Positions 51,848 to 60,271 of a stretch of DNA of 64,000 nucleotides are shown in pieces. The stretch covers positions 1 through 64,000 of the forward strand of contig CALVWW010000001.1 in NCBI GenBank assembly GCA_944368155.1, in the 5' to 3' direction. Numbering within the stretch: the first letter of the stretch is position 1; each line of letters starts with the position of its first letter. The DNA comes from an uncultured Clostridia bacterium. GTDB taxonomy: Bacteria > Bacillota > Clostridia > Christensenellales > Borkfalkiaceae. The notes beneath the pieces are model-generated. The model was not told the origin of the DNA and made no database searches. It saw only the letters and a list, made by a program, of their open reading frames with translations. The position numbers were made by a program, and so were the translations under genes.

Positions 51848-52108
51848 ATGGACAAGCAATATATAAAAAAGCAAATTGAAGAAAAGAGGGAGCGCCTGCA
51901 GGCCTACCGTCAAAAGGAGCTTGAGATCCTTGCGGGCGGCGTGCAGAGCTATGGCATCGGTAGCCGTAATTTGACAAGGTATAACGTCGACCTCTCGACC
52001 ATCCGTGAGGCTATTAAGGAACTTGAAGCTGAAATCGCGGCATTGGAAGCTCAGTATGCGGGAGGCAAGCCGCGCAAAGCCGTAGGCGTCATCCCGCGTG
52101 ACTGGTGA
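51848..52108 (+). CDS. gpW-like/DUF6148 small head protein
   Basis: 86 residues between terminase and portal, the position of head-tail joining gpW in lambda-like phages. The sequence DKQYIKKQIEEKRERLQAYR is a helical start, GGVQSYGIGSRNLTRYNVDL is the conserved loop, and a second helix follows (IREAIKELEAEIAALEAQYA). It probably forms part of the connector. Confidence 0.7.
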   Translation: MDKQYIKKQIEEKRERLQAYRQKELEILAGGVQSYGIGSRNLTRYNVDLSTIREAIKELEAEIAALEAQYAGGKPRKAVGVIPRDW

Positions 52109-52118
52109 GGAGGCCATA

Positions 52119-53723
52119 ATGAAAGACAATAAAAAAGTTCCCGCCCGCGGAACGGGCGCTCGTCCAATGCAGAATAAGGGCTACGGTGACGCCGGCGCAA
52201 GTTATACGAAAAAATCTCTTAAGGGCTTTACCGCCCGCAGCGGTTCACCGCGCGAGGATATAGACGCCAACAACTATACCCTGCGCCAGCGCGCGAGAAT
52301 GCTCTACATGAGCGCGCCTGTGGCCACCTCCGCAATTAAAACCAACCGCACCAATGTAATAGGTAGCGGACTATGGCTTAACAGCAGAATCAACCGTGCA
52401 ACGCTTGGGCTCTCAGAGGAGCAGGCGCGGGCGTGGCAGCACAAAACCGAAGAGGAATTCGAATTGTGGGCGGCAGATAAAAGAAACTGTGACGCACTCG
52501 GCGTAAGTAATTTTTACTCGGCACAGGGGCTCGCGTTCAGCGCGCAGCTTCTGTCGGGCGATGTGTTCGTAGTACTTAAACACGTTCCAACTACGCAGAA
52601 CAAACCATACGGCTTGCGTTTTCAAATGGTAGAGGCCGACAGGGTGGCAACCCCCACGGCTATGCTTGGCGCAAATCTGGCGGTATTCAATACGACGGGA
52701 ACGGCTGCAAACGGCAATCAGATATATGACGGTGTGGAGGTCGATAAGGAGAGCGGAGAGATAGTCGCCTACCATATACGCAACACATATCCGTATGAGG
52801 CGACAGTGGCGCCAACTAAATGGGCGCGTGTCGAGGCATACGGTAAGGAGACGGGGCTCCCGAATATCCTCCACATAATGGAGGCGGAGCGCCCCGAGCA
52901 ATACAGGGGAGTTACATACCTTGCGCAGGTAATAGAGCCGCTCCTTCAGGCGCGCCGCTATACCGACAGCGAGCTGACGGCCGCAGTCGTCGAGAGCTTC
53001 TATACAGCGTTCATCACCACCGAGCTTTCGCCCAACGACATGCCCTATAACGAGGTGGGCAGCGAAGGGCAGCTGCCTGTAAGCGACAACGAAAATGAAT
53101 ATGAGATGGGCCCGGGCACGATAAACTTGCTCAAACCGGGCGAAAATGTTGAGTTTGCAGAACCAAAGCGCCCCGCGGGCGGGTTCGACGCATTTATGAA
53201 TGCCGTGCTCAAACAGGTGGGCGCGGCGCTTGAGATTCCCGCCGATCTTCTGTTGAAGGCGTTCAACTCGTCATATAGTGCGAGCCGTGCGGCTCTGCTT
53301 GAAGCATGGAAGTCGTTTAAGATGCGCAGAGAGTGGTTTGTTGATGACTTCTGCAAACCTATTTACGAAGTCTGGCTGAGCGAGGCCGTGGCGAGCGGGC
53401 GCATCACAGCTCCGGGTTTCTTCTCGGATCCACGGACGCGCGCCGCATGGCTCGGTTCGGAATGGACTGGCCCATCGCAGGGACAGCTCGACCCTGTTAA
53501 AGAAATTCAGGCCGAACAACTCGCCTGTGAAAACGGGTTTACGACGCGCGAACAGGCCACCGTGCGGCTTAACGGCGGCAGCTTTGAAACCAATGCCGAG
53601 CAGCTCAAAAAGGAAAATGAATTGCTTGACGGGGCTACTGCCAACGATAATCTCGACAAGCTGGCAGCGGCGCTTTTGCCCCGTCTGCTAAATAAATTAA
53701 AACAAACAGGGAGTAATGTATGA
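52119..53723 (+). CDS. portal protein (lambda gpB family)
   Basis: 534 residues from the ATG at 52119, chosen for GAGGAGG at 52107-52113. Lambda-type portal features: DIDANNYTLRQRARMLYMSA, TNVIGSGLWLNSRI, IEPLLQARRYTDSELTAAVV and ALEIPADLLLKAFNSSYSA. The dodecameric ring is the DNA entry channel. Its last bases overlap the protease gene (ATGA). Confidence 0.92.
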   Translation: MKDNKKVPARGTGARPMQNKGYGDAGASYTKKSLKGFTARSGSPREDIDANNYTLRQRARMLYMSAPVATSAIKTNRTNVIGSGLWLNSRINRATLGLSEEQARAWQHKTEEEFELWAADKRNCDALGVSNFYSAQGLAFSAQLLSGDVFVVLKHVPTTQNKPYGLRFQMVEADRVATPTAMLGANLAVFNTTGTAANGNQIYDGVEVDKESGEIVAYHIRNTYPYEATVAPTKWARVEAYGKETGLPNILHIMEAERPEQYRGVTYLAQVIEPLLQARRYTDSELTAAVVESFYTAFITTELSPNDMPYNEVGSEGQLPVSDNENEYEMGPGTINLLKPGENVEFAEPKRPAGGFDAFMNAVLKQVGAALEIPADLLLKAFNSSYSASRAALLEAWKSFKMRREWFVDDFCKPIYEVWLSEAVASGRITAPGFFSDPRTRAAWLGSEWTGPSQGQLDPVKEIQAEQLACENGFTTREQATVRLNGGSFETNAEQLKKENELLDGATANDNLDKLAAALLPRLLNKLKQTGSNV

Positions 53724-54916
53724 AGAATATCAAGCAAAAAGGCGTTCTGCCGCAGGCGGGCGCAGCAAGCAAGTTCTGGAACGTGGTCACAAACAACGAT
53801 ACCGACAGCGCGGAAATTACGCTGTACGGCGATGTGCTTGACAGTCTGCCCCGCAACTGGTTCACTAACGAAATTATCGAAGGTCAGTACATAACGCCCG
53901 AAGGCTTCATGGACGATCTCGCCGCCGTACGCGGTAAGAGCGAGGTGGTAATCAAGCTGAACAGCTGCGGCGGTGACGTGTACACGGGCATTGCCATTCA
54001 CAATGCGCTCAAGGGGCTGTCCGGCCACAAAACGGTAATCGTTGAGGGCATTGCCGCGAGCGCAGCTTCAGTAATTGCCTGCGCGGGCGATGAGGTGCAG
54101 GTATACCCCGGCAGCATAATTATGATACACGGGGTATCGACAATGTTTGTCGACTGGATGACTCTCGCCGACATGAAGAAGGCCGCAAAATCTATTGATG
54201 CAATCGAGCGCGCTATTGCCGCCATCTACAACGAAAAGACGGGCATTGCAGAGGATACTCTCCGCACTATGATGGCGAATGAGCTGTGGATGACCGGCGC
54301 GCAGGCAATCGATAAGGGCTTTGCCGACACAATGCTGAGCGATAACGGAATAACGGCAAGCCTGAGCGCTGACAAGCGGATGCTGCTCGTCGCCGGCGTC
54401 CGTCACGACGTGCAGGCATTCCACAATATCCCGAAGGATATACCAATATCAAACGAACCCGATGCCGAACCTGTCACGGCCGGAAATAAAAATCAAAATC
54501 AGGAGGTAATCCAAATGACAGAACAAGAATTGAGGGCGCAGCATCCTGACCTCGTGGCGCAGATAGAAAACGCCGCTATGGATCGTGCCCGCCCCGAGGC
54601 AGCAGCGGCAGAACGCAAGCGCATTAAAGATATCGAAAGTATTGAAGCGCAGATTGCCGACCGCGACCTCATCAACGCCGCAAAATACGGCGAGCACCCC
54701 TATGATGCAGCCCAGCTCGCGTTCGAGGCAATGAAGAAGAATGCTCAGCTGGGACGGGAATTTCTGCAGAATTTAAATAACGATGCGGCGGCCTCTGGCT
54801 CGGCAAATGTGTCAAGCGTTCCAAACGGCGGCAATCCCGACGCGGGCGAGAGCGAGACCGCAAAGGTAATGGCGAATGCATTCAAGGCCTTTAGCGCTAT
54901 GAAAGGAGGTAAGTAA
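53720..54916 (+). CDS. ClpP-like head maturation protease with scaffold domain
   Basis: 398 residues. The N-terminal S14/S49-type protease has strands ending at KLNSCGGDVYTGIAIHNAL, the nucleophile Ser in VEGIAASAASVIACAG and the catalytic His in IIMIHGVSTM. The C-terminal half (from about 255) is a charged helical scaffold (EQELRAQHPDLVAQIENAAM) with a low-complexity tail. Protease plus scaffold in one chain corresponds to lambda gpC. It processes the prohead. Confidence 0.9.
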   Translation: MKNIKQKGVLPQAGAASKFWNVVTNNDTDSAEITLYGDVLDSLPRNWFTNEIIEGQYITPEGFMDDLAAVRGKSEVVIKLNSCGGDVYTGIAIHNALKGLSGHKTVIVEGIAASAASVIACAGDEVQVYPGSIIMIHGVSTMFVDWMTLADMKKAAKSIDAIERAIAAIYNEKTGIAEDTLRTMMANELWMTGAQAIDKGFADTMLSDNGITASLSADKRMLLVAGVRHDVQAFHNIPKDIPISNEPDAEPVTAGNKNQNQEVIQMTEQELRAQHPDLVAQIENAAMDRARPEAAAAERKRIKDIESIEAQIADRDLINAAKYGEHPYDAAQLAFEAMKKNAQLGREFLQNLNNDAAASGSANVSSVPNGGNPDAGESETAKVMANAFKAFSAMKGGK

Positions 54917-54921
54917 TAACT

Positions 54922-55338
54922 ATGCTCAACGAAAAAATCGGAACTATGGAATATGACAATCTCATCCACGATACATTTCCCGAAGCTACCACGTTTGCAG
55001 TTACGCTTGCGGCCGTTTCGGCGGAAACTCCGCTCAGTCGCGGCACGGTACTTGCGCGCAATGCCGCGGGTAAGATGGTAGTGCTCGGCTCTGATGTGTC
55101 GGATGATATCGAAGAGGGAGAGCCTGACGGCGAAGCTGCTACAACGCCCGCCATTGCAAATTGCATTCTTGCAATCGATTGCACTGCCGGTACCGCAGAC
55201 GCAGTCGTGGAGGCTTATCGCACAGGTCACTTTAACCGCAACAAGCTCGTCGTTGCCGAAGGTTATTCTCTCACGGCAGATGATGAGGAGGCGCTTCGCG
55301 GCGTCGGTATTCTGCTTTCCGACGCAATCTCATACTAA
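54922..55338 (+). CDS. head decoration protein (gpD-like)
   Basis: 138 residues. LSRGTVLARNAAGKMVVLGS and ANCILAIDCTAGTADAVVEAYRTGHFNRNKLVV follow the beta-rich pattern of HDPD/gpD decoration proteins that stabilise the expanded capsid. It sits between protease and major capsid gene as expected. GGAGGT precedes the gene. The palindrome GCAATCGATTGC occurs inside it. Confidence 0.8.
   Translation: MLNEKIGTMEYDNLIHDTFPEATTFAVTLAAVSAETPLSRGTVLARNAAGKMVVLGSDVSDDIEEGEPDGEAATTPAIANCILAIDCTAGTADAVVEAYRTGHFNRNKLVVAEGYSLTADDEEALRGVGILLSDAISY
55171..55182. repeat. GCAATCGATTGC palindrome, copy 2
   Basis: A perfect 12-bp palindrome inside the decoration protein gene, read here as part of LAIDCT. Confidence 0.6.
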
Positions 55339-55356
55339 AACGGGAGGGATAACAAA

Positions 55357-56424
55357 ATGTTAAATATCTATGACACTCATACTCTTCTCATGGCGGTGCA
55401 GCAGATTCTGCCCGCCCCCACATTCCTGCGCGACCGTTACTTCCCTACAAACGACGCGACGGATGTGTTTGCTACGACCGACGTCCTGATTGAGTACAGG
55501 AACGGAAGCAAAAGACTCGCTCCTTTCGTATCGCCACGCAAGGGTGGAGTAACCATGCTCCGCGAGGGCTCGTACATGGAGCGCTACACGCCGCCCACGA
55601 TCGCGCCCAAGCGCACGATGACGGTGGACGATCTCAACCAGCGCGGCTTTGGCGAGGCTCTTCTTTCTCAGCTCACTCCCGCCGAGAGGCAGGTGGCCCT
55701 TATGCTCAAAGACTTTGACGAGCTCACTGATTTCATAAGGCGCCGCGAAGAGGCTATGGCAGCCGAAACGCTGCTTACTAACGGCTGTGTTATGAAACAC
55801 ATTGTTGACGACGAGGCCAAACCCGTCGTAAAACAGATTCAGTTCTATGAGGGTGCCAGCAACCCTGCACAGTACACGCCCACCGTTGACTGGGACGAAT
55901 CAAATGCTGATATCCTCGGGGATATATATACAGTCTGCGAGATGCTTGCGGCAAAGGGGTTGCCCTCGTCTGACCTCATTGTATCGGCCGACGTCGGCGC
56001 TGCAATGCTCGCCAACGAGACGATATTAAAGCTGCTCGATAACCGCAATATAAATATAGGCGGCATCGACCCTCAGACTCTGCCCAGCGGCGTCACAAAA
56101 ATCATGAGGCTGAATGCAATGGGGCATGTCGTTGATGTGCTCATGTACTCTGCAAGCTATACGGGCGACGATGACAAAGACCACAAGTTCATTCCGAACG
56201 GCAAGGCTATTATCACCGCACCCGGCTGCGGCAGAACGCTCTACGGCGCAGTGTCGCAGGTTGAGCAGAGCGACGGTGCATTCCATACCTACACCGGTCG
56301 CAGGATACCCAAGTACTACAGCGACGCACACGGCAATGTGCGCACGCTCACTCTCACCAGCCAGCCCATATTGGTACCCAACCATAAAGATAGCTGGATA
56401 ACAATAAATGCAATCAATGCATAA
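55357..56424 (+). CDS. major capsid protein (family E)
   Basis: 355 residues. Matches lambda gpE-type capsid proteins: TFLRDRYFPTNDATDVFATT, KGGVTMLREGSYMERYTPPT, VDDLNQRGFGEALLSQLTPA and the C-terminal VRTLTLTSQPILVPNHKDSW. The HK97-like shell protein. The ribosome site is CGGGAGGG. Confidence 0.93.
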   Translation: MLNIYDTHTLLMAVQQILPAPTFLRDRYFPTNDATDVFATTDVLIEYRNGSKRLAPFVSPRKGGVTMLREGSYMERYTPPTIAPKRTMTVDDLNQRGFGEALLSQLTPAERQVALMLKDFDELTDFIRRREEAMAAETLLTNGCVMKHIVDDEAKPVVKQIQFYEGASNPAQYTPTVDWDESNADILGDIYTVCEMLAAKGLPSSDLIVSADVGAAMLANETILKLLDNRNINIGGIDPQTLPSGVTKIMRLNAMGHVVDVLMYSASYTGDDDKDHKFIPNGKAIITAPGCGRTLYGAVSQVEQSDGAFHTYTGRRIPKYYSDAHGNVRTLTLTSQPILVPNHKDSWITINAINA

Positions 56425-56435
56425 CGGAGGCGGAT

Positions 56436-56774
56436 ATGATAAAGATCATTAAGGGCGTGTTCGGTCTGCGCGACAACAAAATAATCCGTCCCATAAGAGC
56501 CGGAGATTCCCCCATAGAGCTCGACAGTGCTGCCGAAGAAAGGCTCGTTAAACTCGGCGTAGCGGAATATGTAAATGTTCCCGTAAAAGAGGAACCCGCT
56601 GCAGAGGAACCCGCTGCACCCGTGCCTAAAGCGTCGGTTAAAACAGGTAAGAAGGCCAAGACTCAGCAGACAAAAGAGCCTGCCGAGCCCGCTGCAGAGG
56701 AACCCGCAGGCGATATTACTGACGAGGCCGAAGCGCCCGACCTGTCGGCAGCCGACATGGTGGTAGATGAATAA
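56436..56774 (+). CDS. small Glu/Ala/Pro-rich head-region protein
   Basis: 112 residues. The N-terminal half is a small folded unit (MIKIIKGVFGLRDNKIIRPI, with an EERLVKLGVAEYV motif). The rest is low-complexity Glu, Pro and Ala with a repeated EEPA unit. Similar small proteins follow capsid genes in Clostridia phages. Role unknown. Confidence 0.55.
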   Translation: MIKIIKGVFGLRDNKIIRPIRAGDSPIELDSAAEERLVKLGVAEYVNVPVKEEPAAEEPAAPVPKASVKTGKKAKTQQTKEPAEPAAEEPAGDITDEAEAPDLSAADMVVDE

Positions 56775-57084
56775 ATTCAAAGATATTGTACAGGCCGACC
56801 GCAGTGCGGTATTTCTCAATCTTGACGAGTTCGGCGAAATGCACAGTATCGAGGGGCGCGCGGTCACAGCCGTCATAGACGAGCCATCGACGGCAAAATC
56901 CGCGATGGACGCCATAGGTTTGGCCGAATGCGACATTATAGTATTTGCCAGGGCAGAGGATCTGCCGTGCGTCCGCGCTGAGGGCGAGAGTCTGAACGTG
57001 GATGGCCGTGAGTTTACAGTGCAGTCGTGGCGTGAAGATCTCGGCATGGCTGAAATACAGCTCGCGCAGCAAATTTCGAGATAG
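56767..57084 (+). CDS. head-tail joining-like protein
   Basis: 105 residues, overlapping the previous gene by eight bases. The sequence has an FLNLDEFGEMHSIEGRAVTA start and a beta-rich end (FTVQSWREDLGMAEIQLAQQ), like the phage head-tail attachment group (PF05354-like). It lies between capsid and tail genes, which supports a connector role. The assignment is by pattern and position. Confidence 0.5.
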   Translation: MNKFKDIVQADRSAVFLNLDEFGEMHSIEGRAVTAVIDEPSTAKSAMDAIGLAECDIIVFARAEDLPCVRAEGESLNVDGREFTVQSWREDLGMAEIQLAQQISR

Positions 57085-57096
57085 CGGAGGGCAACT

Positions 57097-57663
57097 ATGA
57101 CAATAGTACAATGTATTGAAAACGTGACCGACTGGCTGAACCAGAACGTCTGCCCGCGCATACGTCTCAAATGTCCGAGCGACAGTAAACAGGGTTCAAC
57201 CTATGTCTATGAAGAGGTAGCGCCAACAGCTTTTGCCATGTTTCTGCCCGGCAACGATAAGTTGCCGGAGGGTGTGCCGTCGCAGTGCCCATACATACTT
57301 GTGCAACTGCTTGAAGGCGACCAGCGTCTATTGCTCAATACCGACCGCATAAACATTCAGCTTAGTTTCATGGCGTGGAATCCCGGGCTGCATCCGGACG
57401 AGGACGGCGTAACAGCCGCATACAGAAAAACAGCCGACGGCTGGAAGGACGTGTGGAGCCTTCTTGAACGAACGGTAGAGGACATTGTAAACGCCGAGTA
57501 TATGAACGGCGTGCGGTTTGTTAAAGAGGCGGGCATTAAATACGGCCAGTTTGCAAAGGATGGACAGCTTGCCGACACATATCCGTATTTTTATGCGTGG
57601 GCAACTATGACGGTAGAGCGCGGACTCAACGGAACAGAGTCGGCGTATTCAAAATTATTATAA
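57097..57663 (+). CDS. tail completion/neck protein-like
   Basis: 188 residues, preceding the sheath gene. Contains WLNQNVCPRIRLKCPSDSKQ, FAMFLPGNDKLPEGVPSQCP and a long alpha-beta core. By position and size it matches tail terminator or completion proteins of Myoviridae-like Bacillota phages. No diagnostic motif. Confidence 0.45.
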   Translation: MTIVQCIENVTDWLNQNVCPRIRLKCPSDSKQGSTYVYEEVAPTAFAMFLPGNDKLPEGVPSQCPYILVQLLEGDQRLLLNTDRINIQLSFMAWNPGLHPDEDGVTAAYRKTADGWKDVWSLLERTVEDIVNAEYMNGVRFVKEAGIKYGQFAKDGQLADTYPYFYAWATMTVERGLNGTESAYSKLL

Positions 57664-57681
57664 ATAAAACAGGAGGATCCA

Positions 57682-59157
57682 ATGGCAGGATACAAATATG
57701 GCGTATACGGCAATATCGGCGACGATGTCGTGCAGAGCGTATCGCGGGCGTCAGTGGTACCGGTATATTTCGGTACCGCACCGGTGAACTTGCTGGCCGA
57801 CTACAAGAATGCGGTCAATACGCCTGTAAGAATTTATAACCTTAACGAAGCGCGTGAAAAGCTCGGACATTTTGCCGATTCGTCATTATGGAGCAAATTC
57901 ACTCTCTGCGAGGCCATCGAAGCGCACTTCAACAATGAGGCCGGCAATATCGGCCCCATTTATGTTGTAAATGTGCTCGATCCGGACATACATGCAAGCG
58001 CAGAGGTGACAGAAGAGCTCACGTTTGTAAACCGCAAGGCTACCCTTGCGGAAACAGACATAATAATCAGCACCTTTGTAATCGACGGCAAGGTGCTGGG
58101 CACAGACTATACTTTAAGCTACAATTCAACAAAGGGCGTGCTTACGATAACCGACATCGGGACGACTCCTATGACGACTATAGACGCTTCGTTCAAGCGC
58201 ATAGATTTCGAGGAGATAACGGCAGAAACGGTTATAGGCGGCACAGACAGCAACGGCCTTACAACGGGTATTGCGTCGCTCAGGCAGGTATACCAGAATT
58301 ATAATGCAATACCGACCTATCTCGCAGCACCCGGCTGGTCGGAAGATCCCACGGTATACGATGCGCTTGTAGCGGCTTCGCAGGGGATAAACGACCACTG
58401 GCGCGCGTTTGTGTTTGCTGATATTCCTACGACAAACGTTGCCAATATCGCAGCGGCAATCAAGTGGAAGGAGGATAACGGATATATCTCGGGATATTCC
58501 AAGGTGTTCTGGCCGAAAGTGAAGAGCGGCAGCACAACGATATATCACCTGTCCACGCTTGCGCTGGTTGAAAAAATACGCTGCGACATAAACAATAACA
58601 ACATTCCTTTCGAGACCTGCGCGAATAAGCCCATCTCCGCGTCGGGATTGTACATAAGCGACTCTTCAAAGCTCGTCGGTTATGACCGCCCCGACGCCAA
58701 CACGCTTACGGCGGCCGGAATTACAACGGCAATCTACTGGGAAAGTAACTGGCGCATCTGGGGCGACCACACGGCCGCATATGCCGACGGCGGCGACTAT
58801 ATGGCGCGTGAGATATTCGATACGAATATGCTCATGATATTCTACATAACGAACGAGTTCCAGCGCGAGTGGGGAAACACCATCGACCAGCCCATGACGC
58901 TTGCTCTGCGCGATACTATTCTCAACCGCGAGCAGGAGAAACTGGATGCGCTTGTTTCTGTAGGCGCGCTCATCGGCACGCCTACGGTTGAGCTCACTTC
59001 CGGTCAGTCAAGCGAATCGTCCGACGTGCTGCTTGCAAGCTTTGAGTGGCATATCTCGGCGACGATCACGCCTCCGCTCAAGGCGGCGACGGTCATCGTC
59101 AGCTACACAGATGCCGGCTTTGCCGTGCTGTACGGAGATGAAGGAGGTGAGGCATAA
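57682..59157 (+). CDS. contractile tail sheath protein
   Basis: 491 residues. The sheath pattern is GVYGNIGDDVVQSVSRASVV at the N-terminus and, toward the C-terminus, TIDQPMTLALRDTILNREQE, followed by FEWHISATITPPLKAATVIV. It forms the contractile outer tube. The start ATG has AGGAGG before it. The stop overlaps the tail tube start (TAATG). Confidence 0.88.
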   Translation: MAGYKYGVYGNIGDDVVQSVSRASVVPVYFGTAPVNLLADYKNAVNTPVRIYNLNEAREKLGHFADSSLWSKFTLCEAIEAHFNNEAGNIGPIYVVNVLDPDIHASAEVTEELTFVNRKATLAETDIIISTFVIDGKVLGTDYTLSYNSTKGVLTITDIGTTPMTTIDASFKRIDFEEITAETVIGGTDSNGLTTGIASLRQVYQNYNAIPTYLAAPGWSEDPTVYDALVAASQGINDHWRAFVFADIPTTNVANIAAAIKWKEDNGYISGYSKVFWPKVKSGSTTIYHLSTLALVEKIRCDINNNNIPFETCANKPISASGLYISDSSKLVGYDRPDANTLTAAGITTAIYWESNWRIWGDHTAAYADGGDYMAREIFDTNMLMIFYITNEFQREWGNTIDQPMTLALRDTILNREQEKLDALVSVGALIGTPTVELTSGQSSESSDVLLASFEWHISATITPPLKAATVIVSYTDAGFAVLYGDEGGEA

Positions 59158-59666
59158 TGTCCAAGTGGGTAGATCAGAAAAACGCAATTCTCGCCGATAC
59201 CGTGTATTGTGACAACGAGCTTGTAGCAAAGAACGTGGCGCTCACATTGCCTGAAGTAACGTTTGCCACTGCAGAGATTAACGCAATGGGTACAACCGAA
59301 CTTCCGCTCGTCGGTCTCGTGGAGGCTATGGAAGCGGCAATGACGAAAATCGGCGCCGACAGTAAGCTCGTTGCTGTGAGTACGCCCGAGCGCCATAATT
59401 ACGAGTACCGCTTCGTGCAGAACAATATCGGTGCGGACGGCGCGGCCACGGCCGAGGGCTGCAAGGCCTTTATAACGGGTATTCCTAAAGTTATACCGGG
59501 CATATCGGTCGAGGTGGGGAGTGCCACAGAAAACGAAATAACTATAGCTGTTCTCCGTTATCAGCTGTACGTCAACGGAGAGGAGCTGCTCTGCATAGAC
59601 AAGCTCAATTCCATTTGCCGCATAAGAGGCAAAGATTACTATGCCGACATCGCGGCATACCTTTAA
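59157..59666 (+). CDS. major tail tube protein (FII-type)
   Basis: 169 residues. Inner tube protein of contractile tails: QKNAILADTVYCDNELVAKN, LPEVTFATAEINAMGTTELP and a C-terminus DKLNSICRIRGKDYYADIAA, consistent with P2 FII. Coupled to the sheath gene. Confidence 0.88.
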   Translation: MSKWVDQKNAILADTVYCDNELVAKNVALTLPEVTFATAEINAMGTTELPLVGLVEAMEAAMTKIGADSKLVAVSTPERHNYEYRFVQNNIGADGAATAEGCKAFITGIPKVIPGISVEVGSATENEITIAVLRYQLYVNGEELLCIDKLNSICRIRGKDYYADIAAYL

Positions 59667-59678
59667 TAAAATCAATCG

Positions 59679-59715
59679 TACCCCCGGGGCTGTAGCTTCC
59701 GGGGGTAACTTTTAA
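59679..59715 (+). terminator. hairpin between tail tube and tail chaperone genes
   Basis: TACCCCC/GGGGGTA (59679-59707) with an inner CCGG pairing, followed by ACTTTTAAGG. It may lower downstream transcription so that tube protein is made in excess over chaperone and tape measure. Confidence 0.6.
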
Positions 59716-59725
59716 GGAGGATGAT

Positions 59726-60094
59726 ATGAATACTTTAAAACTCAAAAACCCCATAAAAATCAACGGTAAAGAGGTCAAGGAACTGACCTACGACGTGAAT
59801 GAAATCACAGCTGAAGCATTTGTCGAGGCTGAGACGCGTAAATTCAACGCTAGCTCAAAAAAAGGCCTGAATGCTTCTGCAATCGAGATGGACTATTCTA
59901 TGCATCTGGAATTAGGTTTTGCAGCAATAGTCGCGGTCAATCCTGAAATCGATTACAACGACCTTAACCGTTTAAAGGGCCCCGACCTTATCGCGGTGGC
60001 GAGAGTGAGCCGAAATTTTATTATGCCATCGGCGGCGGAGGAGGACGAAGAGCCGGTGGAGAACTCAACGGGAAGCAAATCCGAAAGCGCATAA
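59726..60094 (+). CDS. tail assembly chaperone (gpE-like), upstream product
   Basis: 122 residues: LKLKNPIKINGKEVKELTYD and YDVNEITAEAFVEAETRK fit the E/gp41-like tail assembly proteins. It lies between the tube gene and tape measure gene. The ribosomal slippery heptamer A AAT TTT at 60013-60019 near its end and an open -1 frame allow a longer product. The unshifted protein ends ENSTGSKSESA. Confidence 0.8.
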   Translation: MNTLKLKNPIKINGKEVKELTYDVNEITAEAFVEAETRKFNASSKKGLNASAIEMDYSMHLELGFAAIVAVNPEIDYNDLNRLKGPDLIAVARVSRNFIMPSAAEEDEEPVENSTGSKSESA

Positions 60095-60264
60095 GGGACT
60101 ATGCGCGCGTGTATCACACGCCTGTTACATCAATCGGAAAGATGCGTCTCGTTGATTTTTTAATTGAGTACGCAGAGGCGAGCGAACAACTGGCGCGCGA
60201 ACAGAAAGAGCGCCAGCGGGCGGCTGCTGCGCAAATCAACAAAAAACGCCACCGGAGGAGGTAA
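60013..60264 (+). CDS. tail chaperone extension (gpE'-like) made by -1 frameshift
   Basis: After slipping back on A AAT TTT (60013-60019) the ribosome reads TAT at 60019 and continues to TAA at 60262-60264. This gives a 179-residue fusion whose tail includes a Gly-rich linker and RVYHTPVTSIGKMRLVDFLI, then a charged helix. The frame has no good start codon of its own and would otherwise leave a gap before the tape measure gene. This matches the known G/GT and E/E' arrangement. Confidence 0.8.
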   Translation, partial: KFYYAIGGGGGRRAGGELNGKQIRKRIRDYARVYHTPVTSIGKMRLVDFLIEYAEASEQLAREQKERQRAAAAQINKKRHRRR

Positions 60265-60271
60265 CTGTTAA

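Noticed and set aside
56316-57170. 284-codon minus-strand frame across the capsid end and three small genes
   Set aside because: All genes of the late module run rightward with coupled starts; the frame has no ribosome site and no homology I can see.
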